Positions 15,131-20,802 of a stretch of 23,697 nucleotides of DNA are shown here, one piece after another; positions within the stretch are counted from its first letter, which is position 1; each line of letters begins with the position of its first letter. The notes beneath the pieces were generated by a model. It saw only the letters and a program-made list of their open reading frames with translations, searched no databases and was not told the DNA's origin. Source of the DNA: Hyphomicrobiales bacterium (GTDB taxonomy: Bacteria; Pseudomonadota; Alphaproteobacteria; Rhizobiales; Xanthobacteraceae); NCBI GenBank assembly GCA_023266695.1, contig JAHFPO010000013.1, forward strand, positions 1 to 23,697, read 5' to 3'. Made by a program: the position numbers and the translations under genes.

Positions 15131-16282
15131 CTAGCTCCGGATGAGACGCACGAGCTCGTCGGCGCCGACCATGCGGCGCTCGATCGGCTTGAGCTTGGGC
15201 GAAGCGGTGAGCGCCTCGAGCGGCAAGCCTTCGAGCGCCGGGATCGCATCACGCCCGAGCGAATTCGGCGACTGCACGATCACCGCCTCGTCGACGAGAT
15301 CGGATTGGATGAGCGCCGCGGAGAGGATCGGCCCGCCCTCGACCAGGAGACGGGTGATCCCGCGCGCGCCGAGATAACGCAGCGCGGCGGCGAGATCGAC
15401 CTTGCCATCCGCCTTCGCCGCGACCCGGATGACCTCGCCACCGGCGGCCTTCAATCGCGCTTCGGCCTCCTCGTCCGCGTCCTGCCGCGCGATCAGCCAG
15501 AGCGGAATTTCCTTGGCGGTCCGCACCAGTTTCGTCTCCAGCGGCGTGCGCAATCGGCCATCGAGCACGACGCGGACGGGCGAGCGATCGCGCATCCCCG
15601 GCAGCCGGCAATTGAGCCGCGGATCGTCGGCCGCGACCGTGCCGCTGCCGACGAGCACCGCGTCCGCGGTCGCGCGCAGCATATGGGCCTCGGCGCGCGA
15701 GGCCTCGCAGGAGATTTCGGCCGGGCGGCGGCCGGGCAATCCGCTCTTGCCGTCGGCGGAGACCGCGAGCTTGAGGATGACCTGGGGGCGCCCGTCGGTC
15801 ATGCGGCGGAGATGCCCGGCGTGCGCGATCCTCGCCGCGGCGATGCCGACCCCGAGCGTGACCGCGACGCCGGCTTCGCGCAGCCGGGCGATGCCTCGTC
15901 CCTTCATGCGCGGATTGGGGTCGTCCATCGCCACCACCGCGCGCGCGATGCCGGCCTCGATCACCGCGTCGGCGCGGCGGGCGCCGCGGCCGTGGGGAAC
16001 GCAAGGCTCGAGCGTCACATAGAGGGTGGCGCCGCGGGCGGCTTCACCGGCTGCGCGCAGGGCCTCGGCCTCGGCATGGGGCCTGCCGCCGACCGCGGTG
16101 AAGCCGCGGCCGACCACGATCGGCCGGCCGCCCTCGTGGCGCACGATCAGCGCTCCGACCGAGGGATTGGGGCGGGTGCGCCCAAGATTGCGCCGGCCGA
16201 GCGAAAGGGCCGCGGCCATCAAGCGCTCGTCCCAAGCCTCCGCCGGGAGCGGCGCGTCCGCGACGCGGGCGGGCGCAGTCAT
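15131..16282 (-). CDS. ribD: Riboflavin biosynthesis protein RibD (deaminase/reductase), zinc site incomplete
   Basis: Bifunctional in the family: an N-terminal deaminase and a C-terminal reductase convert the GTP cyclohydrolase II product to 5-amino-6-(5-phosphoribitylamino)uracil. From the ATG overlapping the nrdR stop by four bases it has 383 aa. The deaminase shows RTRPNPSVGALIV, His69-Ala-Glu71 and the first Cys94 in TLEPCVPHGRGARRADAV. Where RibD normally has P-P-C nine residues on, this protein has Ala-Arg-Arg103, so the third zinc ligand is absent and no nearby Cys replaces it. The reductase half (from about 145) looks intact: RPQVILKLAVSADGK, VGSGTVAADDPRLNCRLPG, VRVVLDGRLRTPL and LLVEGGPILSAALI. 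It sits between nrdR and ribE. The deaminase may be weak, altered or lost. Confidence 0.93.
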   Translation of the reverse strand: MTAPARVADAPLPAEAWDERLMAAALSLGRRNLGRTRPNPSVGALIVRHEGGRPIVVGRGFTAVGGRPHAEAEALRAAGEAARGATLYVTLEPCVPHGRGARRADAVIEAGIARAVVAMDDPNPRMKGRGIARLREAGVAVTLGVGIAAARIAHAGHLRRMTDGRPQVILKLAVSADGKSGLPGRRPAEISCEASRAEAHMLRATADAVLVGSGTVAADDPRLNCRLPGMRDRSPVRVVLDGRLRTPLETKLVRTAKEIPLWLIARQDADEEAEARLKAAGGEVIRVAAKADGKVDLAAALRYLGARGITRLLVEGGPILSAALIQSDLVDEAVIVQSPNSLGRDAIPALEGLPLEALTASPKLKPIERRMVGADELVRLIRS

Positions 16283-16761
16283 CCCCCCGACCCGGAGCTC
16301 TTGCGGCCGCCGTCGGGGGCGAGCTCGCCGAGCACTTTTTCGAAGTCCTTGGGTTCGCGGAAATTGCGATAGACCGAGGCGAAGCGCACATAGGCGACGT
16401 CGTCGAGCTGCTTCAACTCTTCCATCACCAGCTCGCCGATGACCGAGGAAGCGATTTCGCTCTCCCCCAAGCTTTCGAGCTTCCTCACGATGCCGGAGAT
16501 CATGCGCTCGACCCGCTCGGGATCGACCGGGCGCTTGCGCAGCGCGATCTCGACCGAGCGCGAGAGCTTGTCGCGATCGAACGGCACGCGTCGGCTGCTG
16601 CGCTTCAAGACCGTGAGTTCGCGCAATTGCACCCGCTCGAAGGTGGTGAAGCGGCCGTTGCAGGCGGTGCAGATGCGCCGGCGCCGGATCACCGCCGAAT
16701 CCTCGCTCGGACGGGAGTCCTTCACCTGGGTATCGAGGCTCTGGCAATAGGGGCAGCGCAT
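16279..16761 (-). CDS. nrdR: Transcriptional repressor NrdR
   Basis: An ATP/dATP-sensing repressor of ribonucleotide reductase genes. The 160-aa protein starts with a zinc ribbon, MRCPYCQSLDTQVKDSR with Cys3, Cys6, Cys31 and Cys34 (RRRRICTACNGRFTTFERV), followed by the ATP-cone: LTVLKRSSRRVPFDRDKLSR, SVEIALRKRPVD and VIGELVMEELKQLDDVAYVR. All four zinc ligands are present. The tail after about residue 148 is Gly/Ser/Lys-rich. GGAGG lies five bases before the ATG. It begins 24 bases after glyA and overlaps ribD. No NrdR box or nrd gene is visible in the window. Confidence 0.97.
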   Translation of the reverse strand: MRCPYCQSLDTQVKDSRPSEDSAVIRRRRICTACNGRFTTFERVQLRELTVLKRSSRRVPFDRDKLSRSVEIALRKRPVDPERVERMISGIVRKLESLGESEIASSVIGELVMEELKQLDDVAYVRFASVYRNFREPKDFEKVLGELAPDGGRKSSGSGG

Positions 16762-16785
16762 CGGGCCTCCCCGCTCCTCTCCGGC

Positions 16786-18093
16786 TCAGCCGTAAATCGG
16801 GAAACGGGCAAGTAATTTCGAAACTTTCTCGCGCACCACCGCTTCCACCAAGGCGTCTTCGTCGGCTCCCTTCTGCGAGAGCACGTCCAGGACCTCGGCG
16901 ATGCGGTCGCCGACTTGCTGGAATTCCTTCACGCCGAAGCCGCGAGTAGTGCAGGCCGGCGTCCCCAGCCTGATCCCGGAGGTGATGGTCGGTTTTTCCG
17001 GATCGAACGGCACGCCGTTCTTGTTGCAGGTGATGCGCGCGCGCCCCAGCGCCGCCTCGGAGATCTTGCCGGTGAGCCGCTTGGGCCTGAGATCCACCAG
17101 CATCAGATGGGTGTCGGTGCCGCCGGAGACGATGGCGAAGCCGTGACCGCGCAGGTTCTCGGCGAGCGCCCGGGCGTTCTCGACCACGTTCTTGGCATAG
17201 AACCGAAAATCGGGTCGCAAGGCCTCGCCGAAGGCGACCGCCTTGGCCGCGATCACATGCATGAGCGGCCCGCCCTGCAGGCCGGGGAAGATCGCCGAAT
17301 TGATCTTCTTCGCGATCTCCTCGTCGTTCGTGAGAATCAGTCCGCCGCGCGGGCCGCGCAAGGTCTTGTGCGTGGTCGAGGTGACGACATGGGCGAAGGG
17401 CAGCGGGCTCGGATGGACATGGCCGGCGACCAGGCCGGCGAAATGCGCCATGTCCACCATCAGGAAAGCGCCGACTGCGTCCGCGATCGCGCGGAAGCGC
17501 GCGAAGTCGATGATGCGCGGATAGGCCGAACCGCCGGCGATGATGACCTTCGGTTTTGTTTCGTGCGCGAGCTTTTCCAGCTCGTCGTAGTCGATGCGCT
17601 GGTCGTCGCGCCGCACATTATAGGGAACCGCCTTGAACCATTTGCCGGACTGGTTCACCGGCGAGCCATGAGTGAGATGGCCGCCGGCGGCGAGATTGAG
17701 GCCCATGAAGGTGTCGCCGGGCTGCATCAGGGCCATGAACGCGGCCTGGTTGGCCTGGCTGCCGGAATTCGCCTGCACATTGGCGAAGGCTGAGTTGAAG
17801 AGCTTCTTCGCCCGCTCGATGGCGAGGCTCTCTGCCACGTCGACGAACTCGCAGCCGCCGTAATAGCGCCGGCCCGGATAGCCTTCGGCATATTTATTGG
17901 TGAGCACCGAGCCTTGCGCCTCCAGGACGGCGCGGCTGACGATGTTTTCCGAGGCGATCAGCTCGATCTCGTTGCGCTGGCGCGCGAGCTCGCCCACGAC
18001 CGCGGCGGCAAGCTCGGGATCGCTCTCCGCGAGACCCGCCGTGAAGAAGCCGTCGGCCGCACGGCGATCCGTCGTGACCTTGGTCACGGGCAT
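16786..18093 (-). CDS. glyA: Serine hydroxymethyltransferase
   Basis: A PLP enzyme that converts serine and tetrahydrofolate to glycine and 5,10-methylene-tetrahydrofolate, the main source of one-carbon units. It has 435 aa, normal length. Visible blocks are NEIELIASENIVSRAVLEAQ, the LTNKYAEGYPGRRYYGGCEF loop, NVQANSGSQANQAAF, FLMVDMAHFAGLVA, the PLP lysine (Lys243) in STTHKTLRGPRGG, and TSGIRLGTPACTTRGF. It begins the long operon glyA-nrdR-ribD-ribE-ribH-nusB-thiL. Its upstream region holds two inverted REP-like palindromes, so a promoter must lie between them and the ATG or further up; I could not place one. Confidence 0.98.
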   Translation of the reverse strand: MPVTKVTTDRRAADGFFTAGLAESDPELAAAVVGELARQRNEIELIASENIVSRAVLEAQGSVLTNKYAEGYPGRRYYGGCEFVDVAESLAIERAKKLFNSAFANVQANSGSQANQAAFMALMQPGDTFMGLNLAAGGHLTHGSPVNQSGKWFKAVPYNVRRDDQRIDYDELEKLAHETKPKVIIAGGSAYPRIIDFARFRAIADAVGAFLMVDMAHFAGLVAGHVHPSPLPFAHVVTSTTHKTLRGPRGGLILTNDEEIAKKINSAIFPGLQGGPLMHVIAAKAVAFGEALRPDFRFYAKNVVENARALAENLRGHGFAIVSGGTDTHLMLVDLRPKRLTGKISEAALGRARITCNKNGVPFDPEKPTITSGIRLGTPACTTRGFGVKEFQQVGDRIAEVLDVLSQKGADEDALVEAVVREKVSKLLARFPIYG

Positions 18094-18153
18094 TCCTGGT
18101 CTCCGGCGAACGCGTCGGGAGGGCGCCGCCCGCGCCCTTCCGGACGGCGGCCT

Positions 18154-18203
18154 AGCGCGCGATCAGCAAAAGTGGGTACCGGTTTTGCGCCCGATCGCGC
18201 GCT
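18154..18203. repeat. REP-like palindrome, copy 1 (upstream of glyA)
   Basis: Outer arms AGCGCGCGATC (18154-18164) and GATCGCGCGCT (18193-18203) pair perfectly over 11 bases. Inner arms CAAAA (18167-18171) and TTTTG (18183-18187) flank the core GTGGGTACCGG. This resembles the dispersed palindromic elements with a GTGGG-ACCGGTT core that I know from Hyphomicrobiales genomes. It forms an inverted pair with the copy that starts 14 bases further on. Confidence 0.75.
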
Positions 18204-18217
18204 GACTGATGAATCTG

Positions 18218-18267
18218 GCGCATGATCTTTATCGGCGAACCGGTTCCCACTTCGCCGGATCATGCGC
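18218..18267. repeat. REP-like palindrome, copy 2 (inverted relative to copy 1)
   Basis: Outer arms GCGCATGATC (18218-18227) and GATCATGCGC (18258-18267) pair over ten bases, and inner arms CGGCGAA (18233-18239) and TTCGCCG (18251-18257) pair over seven. The top of the hairpin reads ACCGGTTCCCAC, the reverse complement of the core of copy 1 (GTGGG-ACCGGT). The GATCATGC arms are typical of the same dispersed repeat family. Confidence 0.75.
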
Positions 18268-18316
18268 TAGAGGCCGGATAGCACAATACCCCCCCAAAAT
18301 GAAGCGTGTCGGGGCC

Positions 18317-18517
18317 CTATCCGCCCCTATCGGTGGAGAGACGGCGGCGGAGCTTGGCAACCGCCAGTTCCTCGAGCGCGCGCTCGGCGGCGGTGGCGGG
18401 GCCGAACACGATGACTTCGGTCCCGGTCTTCACATCGACGGCCGCGACCCTGACGACCGAACCGACCGGCCGCATTTCGATGATGACTTCGCCCTGGTCC
18501 GGGGGCTTGTCCGGCAT
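18317..18517 (-). CDS. Small conserved-looking hypothetical protein, 66 aa (DUF6898-like)
   Basis: A 66-aa acidic/basic protein: a short Pro-rich start, a beta-rich core GEVIIEMRPVGSVVRVAAVD followed by KTGTEVIVFGPATAAE, and a helical end RALEELAVAKLRRRL. It resembles small proteins found near glyA in Bradyrhizobium-type genomes (GEVIFEF...VKVSAVD...TGTE), which I associate with DUF6898, but I cannot confirm the family name. It has a good ribosome site (GAGGG about four bases before the ATG) and codon use that fits a real gene. It lies between ldtP and glyA on the same strand, separated from glyA by the repeat pair. Function is unknown. Confidence 0.7.
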   Translation of the reverse strand: MPDKPPDQGEVIIEMRPVGSVVRVAAVDVKTGTEVIVFGPATAAERALEELAVAKLRRRLSTDRGG

Positions 18518-18629
18518 CGATCCCTCGCTCGCGACTCGATCGCGCGAGCATGGGCTCGCCGGCTGGCCGGAGCAACGTGCGCGTGGAGCGAATACGCTGA
18601 AACCTTCGTGAGCGGATCGCGTCCGGCCG

Positions 18630-19922
18630 TCAGCCGGCCCGCGTCGCCACCGGCTTGATCCCCAGGCCGTCGTGGCCGTAGACGTCGTCGCGGAACTGCA
18701 CGATGCCGTCCGGGTTGGCCCAGGCGGTGATATAGACCCAATAGACCGGAACCGGTTTCGCGAGCTTGGCTTCGATGCGCTCGCCGCTCTTGGTGACGGC
18801 GTCGATGTGCGTGCGCGACCAATTCGGCGCGTCCTTCAAGAGCCAGACCACGAATTCGCGGATGTTCTGGATGCGCACGCAGCCCGAGGAATGGAAGCGG
18901 AAGTCCTCGCCGAACAGGTTCTTCGAGGGCGTATCGTGCATATAGACCGCATGCGGGTTCGGCATATTGACCCGGATCGTGCCCATTGAGTTCAGCTCGC
19001 CCGGATCCTGCCGGAACATGTAATTCACCGCCTCGTCCGACTGCCAATTGACGTTGTTGGCGGCAAGCTCGCGCCCGCGCTGGTCGTAGATGCGAATCTT
19101 GTTCTTGGCGAGATATTCGGGCTCCGACTGCATCTTCGGAATGAGATCCTTCTGGATGATGCTGACGGGCACCGTCCAGAACGGGTGGAAATTCACTTCG
19201 ACGATCTTGGCCTGCAGCACCGGCGAGGGCCGGTCGGGCTTGCCGACGATGGTGGTATGGCGCAGGAGCGCGGTGCCGTGCTCGACCGCCTCCAGGTGCG
19301 CCGCCGGGATGTTCACGACCGCATAACGGTCGCCGAGAAAGCCGGACATCGAGCGCACGCGCACGATATTGGTCTCGAGTTGCTTCAACCGCACCTCGGC
19401 CGGCACGTTCAATGCGGCGATGGTCGACTCGCGCAGCACCCCGTCGGCGGAAATCCCGTTGCGGGCCTGGAAGCGCTTCACCCCCGCCTCGACATAGGAA
19501 TCGAAAATGTCGGTGACGCCGGCGGAACGGTCGAGATCGCCGGTCACGATCAGCCGTTGGCGCAGGGGAACGACGCTGCCATGATTCATGCCGACGCGAA
19601 GCCGCTCGCTCGCCGGCACCGACTTCCAGCCGCCGCGCTGGACGATATTCGCGTATTCCTGGATGGCGCGCTCGAGCGATTGCACCGTGGTCGCCGTCAA
19701 TGTCGCGAAGCGCGAGCTCGGCATGGTGATGGTGCGGGACGCGCTGTCAAAGCCCTGGCTCCATTCGAGGCCCTGGCTGGGGCCGAAAGCGTCGGAACGG
19801 TTCTGGGCAAGCGCGAGAGCGCCCGGCAGGAGCGAGGCGGTCGCCGCCGCCCCCGCGCCCACGAGCTGGCGAAGCACCTTTCGGCGCGACGGGTGAAGCG
19901 GGTGTTCTGGCTTCTGTGACAC
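18630..19922 (-). CDS. ldtP: Exported L,D-transpeptidase (YkuD domain, YcbB/LdtP type)
   Basis: A periplasmic enzyme expected to make 3-3 cross-links or attach proteins to peptidoglycan. From GTG 19922 it has 430 aa. A Tat-like signal peptide is present (SRRKVLRQLVGAGAAATASLL with Arg-Arg at 13-14, ending near ALAQ). A scaffold region follows, then a peptidoglycan-binding domain (about 141-175, VEAGVKRFQARNGISADGVL). The catalytic YkuD domain has His329 in AVYMHDTPSKNLFGED and the nucleophile Cys348 in FHSSGCVRIQN. I chose 19922 because it places the twin arginines correctly; another in-frame GTG at 19988 would add 22 residues. The adjacent MarR gene matches LdtR, whose family controls ldtP in Liberibacter and Sinorhizobium; symbol given on that basis. 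Confidence 0.88.
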   Translation of the reverse strand: MSQKPEHPLHPSRRKVLRQLVGAGAAATASLLPGALALAQNRSDAFGPSQGLEWSQGFDSASRTITMPSSRFATLTATTVQSLERAIQEYANIVQRGGWKSVPASERLRVGMNHGSVVPLRQRLIVTGDLDRSAGVTDIFDSYVEAGVKRFQARNGISADGVLRESTIAALNVPAEVRLKQLETNIVRVRSMSGFLGDRYAVVNIPAAHLEAVEHGTALLRHTTIVGKPDRPSPVLQAKIVEVNFHPFWTVPVSIIQKDLIPKMQSEPEYLAKNKIRIYDQRGRELAANNVNWQSDEAVNYMFRQDPGELNSMGTIRVNMPNPHAVYMHDTPSKNLFGEDFRFHSSGCVRIQNIREFVVWLLKDAPNWSRTHIDAVTKSGERIEAKLAKPVPVYWVYITAWANPDGIVQFRDDVYGHDGLGIKPVATRAG

Positions 19923-20074
19923 TGGCCTTGTCCCCTCGAACCGATCTGGACAGTCCAGTTCGGCTCGGTTTCTCTCCCCGGGTATCACGGGCTTGGTCGC
20001 GGAACAACGCGGCGAGACTTTGACGCAAGCCCGCTTTCGCGCGCTTGTGATCGCCGTTCGCGCCCTAGAAAGCC

Positions 20075-20101
20075 GAAGCCCCGGCCACGGGCCGGGGCTT
20101 C
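20075..20101 (-). terminator. Strong hairpin downstream of ldtR, probable terminator
   Basis: A perfect 12-base stem, GAAGCCCCGGCC (20075-20086) with GGCCGGGGCTTC (20090-20101), and a three-base loop lie 23 bases after the ldtR stop on the minus strand. The following bases on that strand (GGCTTTCTAG) give only a weak T tract, so termination is likely but not certain. It would insulate ldtR from ldtP. Confidence 0.6.
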
Positions 20102-20124
20102 AAGCTCATGCGTTGGGGACCGGC

Positions 20125-20637
20125 TCAGAGCCGGTACAGGATCTGGTCGGTCCAGAAGCGCTCCAGCCGCTGCAGCGCCTTGTTCAGCACCTGCAGGTCG
20201 GCGTTGTTGATGCCGCCCACCTGTTCGAGGGTGCGGACGTGCTTCTGGTAGAGCTCTTTCACGATCTCGTGCACCTCGCTGCCCTTGTCGGTGAGGCTGA
20301 TGCGCACCGAACGGCGGTCGAGCCGCGAGCGCTGATGATGCAGATAGCCCATCTCCACGAGCTTCTTGAGGTTGTAGGAGACGTTGGAGCCGAGATAGTA
20401 GCCGCGGGTCCTGAGCTCGCCGGCGGTGAGCTCGCTGTCGCCGATATTGAACAGGAGCAGGGCCTGGACACTGTTGATGTCCGACCGTCCGCGCCGGTCG
20501 AACTCGTCCTTGATCACGTCGAGCAGCCGGCGGTGCAGGCGCTCGACGAGGGTCAAGGCCTCGAGATAGGGCGTCTTCAATTCCTGAGGACGCTCCTGAG
20601 GAGCGGCGGCCTCGACCGCGCGCGCGACATTTTTCAT
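20125..20637 (-). CDS. ldtR: MarR-family transcriptional regulator, LdtR type
   Basis: A 170-aa winged-helix regulator. The body reads TPYLEALTLVERLHRRLLDVIKDEF, then DINSVQALLLFNIGDSELTAG, the recognition region ELRTRGYYLGSNVSYNLKKL and the wing HHQRSRLDRRSVRISLTDKG, followed by a dimerisation helix. Length and pattern match LdtR, a MarR regulator known in Liberibacter and Sinorhizobium to control an L,D-transpeptidase gene, ldtP, and stress tolerance; here that partner is the next gene downstream. From ATG 20637 a GAGG lies six bases upstream; the frame above it looks non-coding. The 165-base gap upstream contains an AT-rich CAAATTTG palindrome close to the start. The effector is not visible from sequence. 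Confidence 0.88.
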   Translation of the reverse strand: MKNVARAVEAAAPQERPQELKTPYLEALTLVERLHRRLLDVIKDEFDRRGRSDINSVQALLLFNIGDSELTAGELRTRGYYLGSNVSYNLKKLVEMGYLHHQRSRLDRRSVRISLTDKGSEVHEIVKELYQKHVRTLEQVGGINNADLQVLNKALQRLERFWTDQILYRL

Positions 20638-20649
20638 TTGACGCCTCAC

Positions 20650-20657
20650 CAAATTTG
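20650..20657. promoter_or_regulatory. AT-rich palindrome in the ldtR leader, possible operator
   Basis: CAAATTTG is an eight-base palindrome, set in ACCAAATTTGTTTG, that lies 12 bases upstream of the ldtR ATG and next to its ribosome site, in otherwise GC-rich DNA. MarR regulators often bind AT-rich palindromes near their own promoter. This is a guess from position and composition only. Confidence 0.25.
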
Positions 20658-20802
20658 TTTGACCGGCGGGTGTTTTTTCTCCCGCTCTTGGGCGTGACTT
20701 ATAGCGAACACGCGCAAAGGAAGGCTTAAATTGCAGGCTAAACGCTTCCTCTCCGAACAGGATTGATACTTCGTTGACGAATTGCGGCAAGGCCGCGCGA
20801 TC

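Noticed and set aside
14483..16372. Long plus-strand open frame (629 codons) opposite ribE, ribD and ribH
   Set aside because: It is antisense to three unmistakable genes, its composition is Arg/Gly/Asp/Glu-rich as expected of a shadow frame in GC-rich DNA, and no domain is recognisable.
18094..18316. Riboswitch (FMN, glycine, THF) upstream of the glyA-rib operon
   Set aside because: The region is taken up by two REP-like palindromes; I see no conserved FMN or glycine aptamer blocks.
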